A stretch of 64,000 nt of DNA from Formicarius rufipectus (Eukaryota > Chordata > Aves > Passeriformes > Formicariidae): the NCBI GenBank assembly GCA_013399695.1, contig VXAU01003163.1:1187829-1251828 (forward strand). Direction: 5' to 3'. Of this stretch, positions 1-10,506 are shown piece by piece (position 1 is the stretch's first letter; each line of letters begins with the position of its first letter). The notes below the pieces were generated by a model that was given only the letters and a program-made list of their open reading frames with translations, made no database searches and was not told the origin of the DNA. Position numbers and translations under genes: made by a program.

Positions 1-445
1 CAGTTCTCCCAGCTAGAACACACTGGCTGCTCTGTAGGAAACTTGTATGAGTCCATGCAAACACAGGCAAGCACCTGACCCTGCTTTGCAAATTCCACTC
101 CATGAGTCAGATGCTAAAAGCGTGGCATACAGATGCCAAGCCTCATTTTCATGTTGTAGACAGGACTTAAATAACTTGATCAGAGCAAAACAATAAGTCA
201 TAATCAAGACAGAGAACCAAGTCCTGGTCAGACTTTTGAGCACTATATTTGCTGCCTCAAAGTGTTTTAATACAACCAGTACTACTCCCTTCAATTTCAG
301 CTCTCTTTTACGAGAGAAACACAAATTTGTTAGCACACCAATTTAATATCTCAGAGCACAACAGTTACTCCTACCCTAGCAGCAAAAACTTCATGAAGTT
401 TCTTAAAAACCCTGCACAGGTCTAAACACATGCCTACAGACTTAC
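1..445 (-). other. ACSL1: ACSL1 intron 12, partial
   Basis: Sequence downstream (in gene sense) of the donor at exon 12. I looked for the next coding exon, expected to start with an IFGQ-like segment, and did not find it, so the intron continues past the window edge. No repeat family recognised. Confidence 0.7.
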
Positions 446-580
446 CTTGTCAAACATTCTGTTCAGCAGTCTTGGTACCACAGGAAATACAGTTGGCTGC
501 AGTGTTTTTAAGTCATCCATAAGTAGTCTGATATCCCCTTGAAAGAATCCTATCCGAGCTCCATGGCACAGAACCACACA
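446..580 (-). CDS. ACSL1: ACSL1 coding exon 12 (codons 332-376), last exon in the window
   Basis: 135 nt, 45 codons, phase 0 at both ends. The acceptor is a minus-strand TTTTTTCTAACAG ending at 581 and the donor is AAG|GTAAG at 446/445. Reading starts CVVLCHGARIGFFQGDIRL and ends with RLLNRMFDK, a conserved block of the ACSL adenylation domain (GFFQGD and PTVFPVVPRL). It lies directly after the gate exon, so residues here line the fatty-acid tunnel and AMP-binding core in the family. The C-terminal half of the enzyme is not in this window. Confidence 0.95.
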
Positions 581-2903
581 CTGTTAGAAAAAAGTAAACA
601 CTCTGAAAACACAGGAAGTCGAATGCATTCTAGCTGTATATGTATGACACATCCTATGCAGTGTGGACTGTGCAAGATCCACCCGAAATCCTCTCAACTT
701 CTGGACCAGTTCTGCAGCATTCTCAGACTACAAGATGGGACTAGAAAGACCAAGTAGAGAGGCATGCCTGGTGTACACAAGCCAAAGACTTCCAAACTTA
801 GCCCAAAAGCCCCTATCCAAAAAGGGTAATTGGCCAAATAAGGCAATACCAGCGACTCAAGAGGTAGCAAAATATTGAAAAGCAGAACTCCTCCATTTTA
901 AGTATTTAATAAACATTTAAAAATACTAGAACTCTGTTCCCTGCCATGTACTAAGAAATTCTACATTTAAAGTCAGCACAAGCTATTTACTAGTCCAGGG
1001 GGGATTTCTGCCTTATGCTACTTCATTTCCATTCTCTTGCACTCTTGGTTTTCCTTCTCATTTCACAGAACTGACATGAGCAGAGGATTTGTTGTTAGGT
1101 GATCAAGATGCTGTTTAGAAGATTCTAGCAGAGCCACTGCTTATTTCTGCATCACTTCAGACCTACACAAAGGAAGGCCAACTTAATCCTGTTGTGTTCT
1201 GTGTTTAGAGTCTAGAAGCCTCACAATCCATCTGCCACACACACACCCCCTTTTTCTCCTATTTTTTTGGGGTTTATTTTTTTAACATCTCTTTTCTCCT
1301 TGTGTTTATACCCATCTGGTTTTATTTATCCTGCTTCCTCCATAATCTACTCCTTCATTTCCTCACATCCATTCTCATTTTCTGCATGAGACATGCTGAA
1401 GTGTCATTTTCCCCTTCACCTGTGTTTTGCCATCATCTGCTAAAAGCAGCAAATATATCAGTTCAAATAGACTAAGCAGCAAGTGCCTTTGTTAGGTGGG
1501 AACCCACTTGTCATGTCAAGTTCATTGCCCCTGTAACTTCCTTAGGAAGCCAAAAAAACAGCAAACATCACCTTTACAACAGGACTCACTTCTCACAAGA
1601 GCTGTGTTCATACCTAGCCCAGTCACAAACCCTTCCTCCTTTCTACCTAAAGTGTTTTTGCTTCAACTCCCCATGTAAATATACACATAATTGCCTACTT
1701 TGTACAGACCTCAAACAGGACAGGAATACTGCAATCCAAACACTCTTGTAATTTTATCATTTAGAATAAGAGTTCCCAGCCTGTCTCTGCTGCGTAATCA
1801 AGAGCAGAGCTGTTACAAGCTCTGGAGGTACCTTCTGGTGCAACATCGGGGAGTAAAACAGACACTAAGTAGGACTACTATCAACATAACCAGGAGAAAG
1901 AGTCCTGAAAGCCTAGGGGTACCTATTATGCTCTACTATCCTCAGTTATGCTCTACTCCCAATCTTCATAACATATATATAACACACATATATACATTTC
2001 TGTATGCATACACACACTCTTGGGAGAAAGCTAAGGATTCCCAAGAGAAATCACAGGATAATTTCTGGCTTCATGTGCCTTTTCACATTTGCACAGATGC
2101 TCTTCATTTTCCCATATAAACCTTTAACATATGTACTTGCAATATGACCTGAGGAAGAGGCAGTAATTCAACTTCAATAAACAACAGTAATTAAATACCT
2201 GTGCCTCTGCAGTATGTAAGTAGTTCAAGGGAATGCCATCCTTTCAGTAATGTATTACACTCAACTATGGGCTCAGGGGTCCTCAAAACGTCCAGTATTG
2301 AGACAACCTGAGCCTTCTCGTTCTCAAAAATTAAGCCCCAGATTTTGCTGTAGAGTAAAACAAGTTATCAAAGAGAACTTCAAAGTCTGTCACTGAAATA
2401 GCATTAAAAGCCACTTCTGTTTCCTGGAGTAAAATTCAACGGAAACAAAACCCCTTCCTCTTTGATGAAATTTTTTGGAAGCAATGGTAAGCTTACCAAT
2501 TTAAAATCAGTTTCATGTAAACAAACAGGACGCCACATTACAAAATAAATTTTTGAAGTTTGCAGATTAAAGAATGGCATGGATTTTTAACAATGCACTG
2601 ATCATACTGGAGGGAATTTCTAGGCAGTGTACATGTGCTAAGGGATTGTCTCATTTTTCTATGAAACCAGTTTGTTATTAACCCTAGCACAAAGGTCAAT
2701 GTTTATACTTTAGCATGAAAACCAATTGTCTAGTGCTCACTGGACACTTGATGAAACACTATTTTCCTGAACCTTATTTCAAGCTTTCATATAGATATAT
2801 ATATATAAAGAAGCAAGAGCGTTTAACACCTGGATCCAAGAGAAATGCATTTTGTAAGACAAGCACGCTTCTCAGTAATTCAGTACAACAAACAGATGCT
2901 TAC
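581..2903 (-). other. ACSL1: ACSL1 intron 11
   Basis: 2323 bp. Mammalian ACSL1 and ACSL6 carry a second, mutually exclusive 78-bp gate exon near this position. I searched by eye on the minus strand for a Tyr-type SYLPLAHMFE coding block bounded by AG and GT and did not find one. Short AT dinucleotide runs occur near 1973-1990 and 2790-2805. Nothing else recognised. Confidence 0.6.
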
Positions 2904-2981
2904 CTCAACAACTCTCTCGAACATATGAGCCAGGGGCAGGAATGATATCAGAACATCATCACAGGAAGGCATAAATGTTTT
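2904..2981 (-). CDS. ACSL1: ACSL1 coding exon 11, fatty-acid gate exon (codons 306-331)
   Basis: 78 nt, 26 codons, phase 0 both sides. The acceptor is TACTTTCAG|AAAACA and the donor is GTTGAG|GTAAGC. It encodes KTFMPSCDDV then LISFLPLAHMFERVVE. This is the ACSL gate-domain exon: F319 in ISFLPLAHMFE corresponds to the Phe-gate version, as opposed to the Tyr-gate version (SYLPLAHMFE) made from a mutually exclusive exon in mammalian ACSL1/ACSL6. The 26-residue length is identical to the mammalian exon, but from memory its first seven residues differ clearly from the human NTVNPCP segment. The second exon of the pair was not found nearby. Confidence 0.95.
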
Positions 2982-3974
2982 CTGAAAGTATTAGTAGAAG
3001 ATTAGTTCTCATTGACTCTTCATTTTACCTAAGTTAAAGACTATTGTGAAATCTAGCATCTAAACTCTAGAACGCAGCCCTCACTTTAGTTGTGTCTGTA
3101 ATGAAGCTGCATTGTCTTTCCTTCATTAAAGAATTACAGCAATGACTTCTAGCATGAGTAAAGACACATTGCTGAAATGGCAGTCTTTTAGAGTTGATGA
3201 AAGTGATCCGATTATTATAACTTATAATTCATAGGACTATGAATAGAAATAAATTCTGACAGAAACCACAAGAGTTCCATTACATACACTGGGAGGGAGA
3301 GCAAAAGTTAAAAGCATATTCCTTAGGAGTTAAAAAAATACACTTTCAAGTTCACTTGAAAAATGTACCCTAAGGCTGATATCAAAAGTGCCTTACATGA
3401 ATTAATTGTGAGACCAATTGCTTAATTGAAAAACAGTTCTATTTGCATAGTACTTGGCCAACTAAGTACAACTGTATTTTTAATTGCATCTGCATGTATT
3501 AGAACAATCTTCTTAACTAGGCTGCAGATGAACTTTAGTTGTCTACTGTAAACTATAAATTAACACTGCATCAAGGAAAAATACTAAATGCTAATTGCTC
3601 CTTTACATAAAGGCTTTAAATATTTTGAGGGATTAAAAGATATAATAGCTTCTCCCATCTGCAGGGGAAAAAGGTTAGGCTCTACACAAACCCTCTAATA
3701 CAGAGCTTGTACTAATGAGAAACATTATATGCCCACAGCAGAAGGTAAGATCCTGATGTGAATATACATTAAGATTTTGCTTAGATCAGAACAGATTTTA
3801 AACCTGTCAGTAAACACTGACTTCTGACCAGCACGGACACAGACCTGTCAACGTACATTTTCCCTTGGGTCTTACTAAAACATGAGACCAAAGTTAATGA
3901 TATTTCAATGTCTGTTTTACTCATGAGATTATTTCCCTTCATGAAAGTTCACAAGGTTAATATTTGCAGTTTAC
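2982..3974 (-). other. ACSL1: ACSL1 intron 10
   Basis: 993 bp of AT-rich unique-looking sequence between exons 10 and 11. No repeat, RNA gene or extra exon recognised. Confidence 0.7.
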
Positions 3975-4048
3975 CTCTGTAGTTTTCACAAAAGCTGAAG
4001 CATTGCTGACTATGTTTTGATGAGTGATCATTGCTCCTTTAGGGTTTC
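3975..4048 (-). CDS. ACSL1: ACSL1 coding exon 10, second half of the P-loop (codons 281-305)
   Basis: 74 nt; begins with two bases that complete a glycine codon split by intron 9 and ends in phase 0. The acceptor is CTTCCTTAG|GAAACC and the donor is CAGAG|GTAAAC. Encodes (G)NPKGAMITHQNIVSNASA then FVKTTE. Together with exon 9 this makes TSGTTGNPKG (residues 276-285), the ATP/AMP-binding P-loop signature of the ANL adenylating-enzyme superfamily. K284 is the conserved P-loop lysine. Confidence 0.96.
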
Positions 4049-4802
4049 CTAAGGAAGGAGGACATCAGGATTCAACAGTGAAATTTAGATCCTTTAAGTT
4101 AAGCAAGCAGTAGTAAAATGAAGCTGATAGCATTCTTTGATATTAATACATTTCTTATGTATCAATTAAACAGAGGCTGAAAACTTACTAACACACTTTC
4201 AAGAAAAAGTGACAACAGTTAAGTTTGTGCTGAAGTGCTAAAATTTTTTTTAGGAGAGTAAATCCTTCAGAAACTGTCCTGTTTCTTGGATAAGCTGCTC
4301 AACTCTGAAGATGCAGCTATCAAATCCAGACTAATTTCTGTTCTCACAGAAATTTAAAAGTGTAGTTTCTCATTGTAGTATCCTTTTGCTCCATGCCAGT
4401 GTTGGGTATTAACTCACGAATGTCAAGTGAGTGACATCTAGACAGTCCTTCTGTCTTGGTCTTACAGCAAGGCTGCTTAGAGGTATGGAACAATTTTGCT
4501 AATACAGTACAAAAAAGACTTGAAGAATTGATAGTCTGAAGTCTGATGCAGAGTCCTTATTATTACACAAATACAGGTTTAGCACTTAATTTATTTCCAA
4601 GTGTAAAAATGCAACACCTCCACCCCCAATACTGCAGCTATGTATTAATAAATAGGGAAAAAAAAAAACAACAAGCAAACAAAAAANAGGAGGAGGGGGA
4701 AGGTTTGGAAAAGGAAAAAAAAAAAAAAAAAAAGCAGGACAACTTCTGAATTAGTTTTGCACATACAGGACAATAAATTCTGCATAATGTAATAAGGTGT
4801 AC
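4049..4802 (-). other. ACSL1: ACSL1 intron 9
   Basis: 754 bp. It contains an A-rich low-complexity tract with one unresolved base at 4687 (listed separately). No other element recognised. Confidence 0.7.
4657..4733. repeat. A-rich/purine low-complexity tract with an N at 4687
   Basis: An A-run of about 11, then AAC-rich sequence, a purine-only GGAGG segment, and a second A-run of about 19. The N shows the run was not resolved in assembly. It follows AATAAATAGGG, but no retrocopied gene body is visible next to it. Confidence 0.85.
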
Positions 4803-4854
4803 CTGTTGTTCCACTGGTGAAACAGATGACTGCTAGATCTTCTGGCTTTGGAGG
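4803..4854 (-). CDS. ACSL1: ACSL1 coding exon 9, first half of the P-loop (codons 264-280)
   Basis: 52 nt, starts in phase 0 and ends after the first base of a glycine codon. The acceptor is TTTCATAG|CCTCC and the donor is ACAACAG|GTACACC. Encodes PPKPEDLAVICFTSGTT followed by the split G281. ICFTSGTTG is the first half of the AMP-binding signature. The intron thus interrupts the nucleotide-binding loop. Confidence 0.96.
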
Positions 4855-5019
4855 CTATGAAAGTTAAGAAAGTATAGTATGGTTAAGACAGCAGGGAAAA
4901 ATAATTTCCTGCACAAAACATCAAGGTAGTACTGTTACTTTTGATCTTTGGGAGATTTGTTAATTTCATGTAAAGTATGCTAACCAACTTCAGATTATCA
5001 CTTGAAGTTTCCTACTTAC

Positions 5020-5052
5020 CATAGGTTTTTGCCTGTGTGTTCTTCCCAGCTC
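5020..5052 (-). CDS. ACSL1: ACSL1 coding micro-exon 8 (codons 253-263)
   Basis: 33 nt, 11 codons, phase 0 on both sides, encoding ELGRTHRQKPM. The acceptor is TTTCTGTAG|GAGCTG and the donor is CCTATG|GTAAGTAGG. It matches the linker DLGRANRRKPK of human ACSL1 (from memory) between the MKAME-like end of exon 7 and the PPAPEDLAV start of exon 9. Only 165 bp of intron separates it from exon 9. It is too short to be found as an open reading frame; it is called from splice sites and homology. Confidence 0.93.
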
Positions 5053-5204
5053 CTACAGAAAGGAGAGAAAAGGGAGAAAGTTTAGACATAAACATGTAGC
5101 TTTCTTGCTTTAAATTTAATCAAACATTACCAGACACCATAATACTTCATTATTTAGACTGCCTGTTAAGTCACATTAACTTGTTTAGCAATCCAATCCT
5201 AACA

Positions 5205-5288
5205 TGTGGCATTCCTGCCCATGGCCAGGGAGTTGCAGCTAGATGATCTTTAAGGTACTTTCCAATTCAAACGATTCTATGATTATTA
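5205..5288 (+). mobile_element. CR1 LINE 3' end fragment
   Basis: The sequence runs through CCTGCCCATGGCCAGGGAG, AGATGATCTTTAAGGT and ends in GATTCTATGATTATT. This is the typical 3' end of avian CR1, closing on the ATTCTATGA-type terminal repeat. It is 5'-truncated, as most CR1 copies are, and lies antisense to ACSL1. Confidence 0.85.
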
Positions 5289-5590
5289 TAAGAGTAACAA
5301 AGGCTTTAAAGGACATTTTAAAGACACATGGAATAACTACTATGTTCGACAAATATAGAAGTGATAATTTATCTAAAATTCATGGGTTTTCCCCATCTAG
5401 TAAACCAGAGGTCATGCTCAAGGGAGTGTTCTAAGTTTAGCAGTGTTATGACAACAGAATCAATCCTATTATCTCATGGAGAAGATGTGCCACTGACAAT
5501 TGTTGAAAACATGAAATAAGATCCATCTCAGCAAGTACTTCACACCATCACTGCTTATGAGAAGAAAGACAATTTCCCCATGGAAGGGTT

Positions 5591-6261
5591 TGATACGGGG
5601 AAAGAGAAGCTTATGTTTATTTTACCTGGGACTTATGATGCTTATTTCGTTTGCTTATGCTTATTTACCTAAGACTTATAATGCTTCTTTTCTATGTTTT
5701 TATACTTATTATAGTATTTGCTTAATAGAATGAAATTCACTGTAACAAGACTCACAGTGTCCTTGAAAGGGCCATGCCAAGGGGCCCAGAACTTCTTAGA
5801 CCAATTAAAACAGCCAGGATACCCAGTGATAAATCAGAAAATACGTCAAAAGGACAAGATAAGTCCAATTAGACCGGTTACAGTTGCCAACAAGATTGGT
5901 TTAGACCAGTTTTGAGCAAAAGGTAGAAAGTTCAGATGAAGAAGACATCTTGTTTCATCCCCAAAGACCCCCAGGGACCTCTGCCCTGAATTCCCAGGAG
6001 GAACAGCACACGCGCAAGAAGATGCAGCACGGGGCAGAGAAAATTCCTGAGACTCATTATAATAACCCTGCCTTCTCAAAAGAAATAATGTTTATGCATA
6101 AAAGAAAAAAGAATATGTATAACTTACTTGCATATAAACCCTTTGTTAACTCAACCAGGTGCGCATGTTTTTGGAGGAGTTATCCCCCATGCACCCAGGC
6201 CTGGAATAAACATACCTCTCTATAACTTCTCTGGATTATAGGGTTTTTATTACGCAAAACA
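5591..6261 (+). mobile_element. Solo LTR of an endogenous retrovirus, class I-like
   Basis: 671 bp starting TG and ending CA, flanked by a 4-bp direct repeat GGTT (5587-5590 and 6262-6265), the duplication size of gammaretrovirus-like (ERV1) integrations. Internal order fits U3-R-U5: TATAAA at 6133-6138, AATAAA at 6205-6210, then about 50 bp ending ACGCAAAACA. U3 has a degenerate internal repeat (ACTTATGATGCTTATTT and ACTTATAATGCTTCT, 5630-5690). No gag, pol or env sequence flanks it, so this is a recombination remnant. Orientation is antisense to ACSL1. The 3' end is firm. The 5' end rests on the target duplication and an atypical TGATAC start, so it could be off. Confidence 0.78.
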
Positions 6262-8451
6262 GGTTATTGGTAGTCTGTACTCCTTTTATACAGGAGTGGA
6301 GGTACAAAAATCTCCCATCCAGAACCTCTTTCATCTGCCTCCTTATTTACTCAGGTCTGACCATTAATGTCAGGGGTCTTTAGGCAGAAGAGAAAGAATA
6401 CAAAAACAACACCCTTATCAGGGATATAATGATTAAAAGGAAATATTTGCAAGCTGAGCTTCAATCTCTAAGCTTTAAAGTTCCAAATCAAGACCTTACT
6501 GTTAAGCCTATTTAAAGCTACATATAATGCTAGCTTAAGGATTTATGCAAGTCAAAGTGGACCTTTTGTTAAGTATAGCTTTGGAAGCACCTTTTCAGGA
6601 CAGACACATCAACTTCACCATTGCCTTCTAAGTACACAACAGCACTACACATTCCTTTAGCCCTAGACTTCCTTTAGTGTGATGTACCTCTTAGGTCAAC
6701 CAAAGATAAGAGGAATGTCTGGAAACACAGTTAACATACCCATACCTACAGGCTTGCCTTTTTGAAAAGGTGCATTATGCAAAGACCTGCCACTATGACA
6801 ACTCAGCTGTCTGCTCAAAACAGGATCTGAATTTCAAGTACCAGGGTAAGCTCCCTACAACCTGCTTTGGTTAAGATCTGGTATTTACGGAATATACAGC
6901 TAAGATTTCCAGACACTTCTTTTGATCTCCTTGACCAGAACTCCACCATAGCTCCCTATTCACAGCTACTCAGCTGTGTAATAGGATACATACAGATATT
7001 GGGCATCAGAAACCAAGTTGATGGTATCTAGGGGATACACAGAGGAGGTAGTCACATAACCCAAGCACAGTTAAGCAATAAATTCAAGTCAGAAATCTAG
7101 AAAATAAGTACTTAGAGCTAGAAAGAGTAATTCTATCCTAATCTAAGCTCTAAACAGTTGATAGTTACCTTCCTGGAGATGCTAAGCCTCTACCTCTTAA
7201 AAAAAAAAAAGTGACGCAATGTATTCCTTTTCAATGAAGCCTCTAGCTTACCTTCACAGATTTAACCAAAAGGCTCTTGGAGTACCTGTTATTGAGTCCA
7301 AGTGTTTTGGATTAATGCAGTAAGAGCCACAAAGTACTACTAAAAGTCACTACTTAAGCATATAAACTTCTAGTGTAAAGACAACGTTTACCCTCAGTTT
7401 TGCTTTATGCAACTAAAAGACCCAGTGGAAAGTATCTCCTGTCAAAAGCTGCAGTTCAATTCAAGGAAATATGCTGATTTTAGTGTAGCAAGTTAAACTT
7501 GGAAAAGGGCTGGCCCAGCTCAGTGTAATCCAAATCTCTGGCCTGTGCTAGGTCACTTACTCTGCATGATCTTTTTGAAATGTCTGGCAATCTTGCTGAG
7601 GCTACTTAGCTATGTTATAATCAATCAACTTCTAAAAGACAAGCTGACTTTTTTTAATTTGCCAGAAGGTGGCCCTATTAACATAACTGTCTTAACTGCT
7701 ATGAAAACAAGTTCAGTGAAATGAGGCATTTCACACCAGTTACTGACACCTGCATAAGACAAGCACACTTATCTGGAGATATTCGAGGCCTAGTGAAACA
7801 AGCCTTCACCAGAACTCCAACTGAAACCAGACTAAATCCAGTTTCATAATCTCACAGCAAAGATGCAATTTGATCCTGGGAGAGACTTCTCTAAATAATG
7901 AGTGAAGTTATGAAATTAACTTGTATAAGATCTAGGCAGACAAAATAACTACAAGCAAAACCAAGACTTGGACATGACATGGGTAACGAAAATGGTTTCT
8001 GCTTCCAAAACCCGGAAGTCTCATTCCCCTACATCATAACCTTATTCTGTAAAAGGTTTATTGACATTTTTCTTCTCCCCCATGAAATATCTTGTCGATT
8101 CAGTGTACAGGGGAAAATGCCATTTTTCACAAGACCAAAACCTACACAGGTTCTTTTTGAAGTAACTATTTCTGAAGGACTAGTCACAGTATATAATTAT
8201 CATGTTATGCTTCACATGGGCAAGCCTTAACACTCAGATCTAGTGTTGAGATTGGGATATTTAAATAAGCTTTCATTCTGTCATCTTGGCATATCCGCTT
8301 TTACACTTTTGAGCATTGTGAAATACTATTAGCAAGTTGTTTTCCTTCTATTATTTATATTTTTTGTGTCAACTTCAACCCAAGAGATAGGTATTTTGAA
8401 ACTAATCCATCACAATGGGATGAATTAGTAAATCAGGTTAAGCATGCTCAC

Positions 8452-8630
8452 CTCTATTTCTCTCATACTGAAGATTTCCACACCACACTTTTTGCCACGT
8501 TCCACGAGATCCGCACCAAAAGACTCCATGATAACAATGGTGTTGAGTATTGGAGTTTCTCCCTTTTCCACACTGGTGAGCAGAAGTTTTGCCTTGTCAG
8601 GTTTGTCACAGAAAACCAGTGACAAGTCAG
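8452..8630 (-). CDS. ACSL1: ACSL1 coding exon 7 (codons 193-252)
   Basis: 179 nt; its first two bases complete an Ala codon begun in exon 6 and it ends in phase 0. The acceptor is TTTCATCAG|CTGACT and the donor is ATAGAG|GTGAGC. Reads ADLSLVFCDKPDKAKLLL at the start and ERGKKCGVEIFSMREIE at the end, equivalent to the ELSLVFVDKPEKAKLLL to MKAME segment of mammalian ACSL1. This is part of the N-terminal subdomain of the adenylation fold. Confidence 0.95.
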
Positions 8631-8793
8631 CTGATGAAAGAGAACTATATTATTAATCTTGATGACTTTATATTAGATCCATACACACTTTAGTATGTTG
8701 TGATGGAAGACTTTTCTCAAGAAGGCTATAGTTCTGCCCTCAGTCAGCTCTGTCATCATATATTCAGTTGCTGAAGTACTGAAAGTGTCCTAC

Positions 8794-8893
8794 CTTTGTT
8801 CACAATGTATGTAATTGCTTCAGCTCCCAGTGTATCATAGAGTGGCACCACCACCATGGAGAATGCATAGCATCCCTGTTCAATGATGACCCA
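8794..8893 (-). CDS. ACSL1: ACSL1 coding exon 6 (codons 160-192)
   Basis: 100 nt, starting in phase 0 and leaving one base for the next codon. The acceptor is TTTTTTGCAG|TGGGTC and the donor is AACAAAG|GTAGGAC. It encodes WVIIEQGCYAFSMVVVPLYD followed by TLGAEAITYIVNK, a very conserved ACSL block (PLYDTLG). Intron 6, between this exon and exon 7, is only 163 bp (8631-8793). Confidence 0.96.
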
Positions 8894-10439
8894 CTGCAAA
8901 AAAAGGAAGAGATGCAAGTTGCTATGTTTTGCTTATTGTAACACACCTCCAAGAAAGATTCATATTTCACTTCTAACAAGGAAGATACTAGGACAGAACT
9001 CATTTGAACAAGTCTTTTTATAAAAAAAAATGTGTCAGTTTGTAGCATTGGTTTACTTTGAAGTTCTACTCAATTTTTATCCGTGAAAGGAAGAAAGAAA
9101 AGAAACCAAGTAAGGAGCTATGGCAAAGAATACAATCCAATAAAATTCAACTCTATACCTAAAATTAACAATAGAGAACTTTTGGAATAAACACTTAACA
9201 TTATCTGTCTTATTAGTTTACCTATTAACAGAAAGAAACTTTAAGTAGGAATACAGTATTTTTTACTGGCTTCAAGTTTTGAGATAGCCAAAGCCTTCAA
9301 TATTCTACATTACTAGGAATCAGTGAATAACTTCCTCAAGCCTTGACATATACTAAATTTATTTACACACAGTATTCTTACTTCTCCATTATCTGCATCT
9401 TATTTGATGGTAAGACATGCAACATATGCAATTAAAGTAGAAGCCCTTTGGAAAGTCAGCCCCAGAAAGTTTCTCAGCATTTCTCAAGACTAATCATTCT
9501 TCTTCACAGAAATCTAATCTGAAGACTCTTATTAAAAATAATGCAATTGCATCCCTTCAAGCTGCAATAAGAAGGATTTGCCTGCTGACAAGTACAGTAG
9601 TTGAAAAACATAATGCATACTGCAGCCTTATTATGTGTTATGTGAACTGACAATGCTTTACAGTAAACTTAATTTCATCCAAAGTAACATCAAGGTAAGA
9701 CAGTCATGCAATTCTTTTTCCTGAGAGTAACTATTTGGTATAGGAGGTAAACAACTACACCAAAAATACAGAATAGCATGTAACTCCTCAGATAGGAGCC
9801 TCCAGACATATGAAGAAGCCAGTGAAACCGGAACATCAGATTTTTCCGTCAAACTGACAAAAGTTCTCAGTACCTTCATTCGGTCCCAATCACAAGAACA
9901 AAACTGTATGCATCTTTAAGTTACCAGAACTTACAGTTCAACAAGGATTTGCACCAACAAGGGTGTTTCTCCCCACCCCCACAACTTTCTCACACTTTCC
10001 AATGTTTTTGCAGGACACTAGATGGCTACCTCACCCCCATCCAATGGGAAGTTCAAATATCATTCAGCTGGTTATTCCATATAGTAGTATCTAATATAGA
10101 GCCTGTTAAAGTTGCCAAATCTCAGCCTTACAAACTGTTCATTAAGAGCCTGTTTCCTAAAGTATTCTCCTGATTGAGACAGCCTTAAATGCAGGGAATT
10201 TTTCTGAGAGCATTTATGCAAGTTGTACACCTCTTGTGCAAAAAAAGCCTTATAAAACTAGCACAAGGCCAGCTAACAGGTAACTGTACCTTCATGCAGG
10301 CATAAGACATACCGGTAATTCTAAGCAGGCATATCTGTAACAACCATGAAAGGGTCCACTGAATGACTCTTTCTAAACAGCATTCTCCAGTATATGTAAC
10401 AGGGCAACTCTATTCCTGTTCAGCAGCCAAAAGTTTAGG

Positions 10440-10506
10440 GTTTCTTTTTTTTTGTTGTGGTGGGGTTTTTTGGGGGGTTTTTTGTTTTGTTCTTTTTTTT
10501 TTTTTT
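10440..10506. repeat. T/G-rich low-complexity tract
   Basis: Runs of T broken by GGTGGGG and GGGGGG blocks. The G-runs at 10459-10477 are the only notable part. On the transcribed (minus) strand this is A/C-rich. Confidence 0.8.

Larger units (their letters stand above)
5053..8451 (-). other. ACSL1: ACSL1 intron 7
   Basis: 3399 bp. Holds a CR1 3' end (5205-5288) and a solo LTR (5591-6261), both listed separately, and a short A-run near 7200. The stretch 6270-8450 otherwise shows no recognisable element. Confidence 0.7.

Noticed and set aside
4546..4749. Poly-A tract with AATAAATA as the tail of a processed pseudogene
   Set aside because: No coding similarity or target duplication could be found upstream of the A-run; low-complexity sequence explains it.
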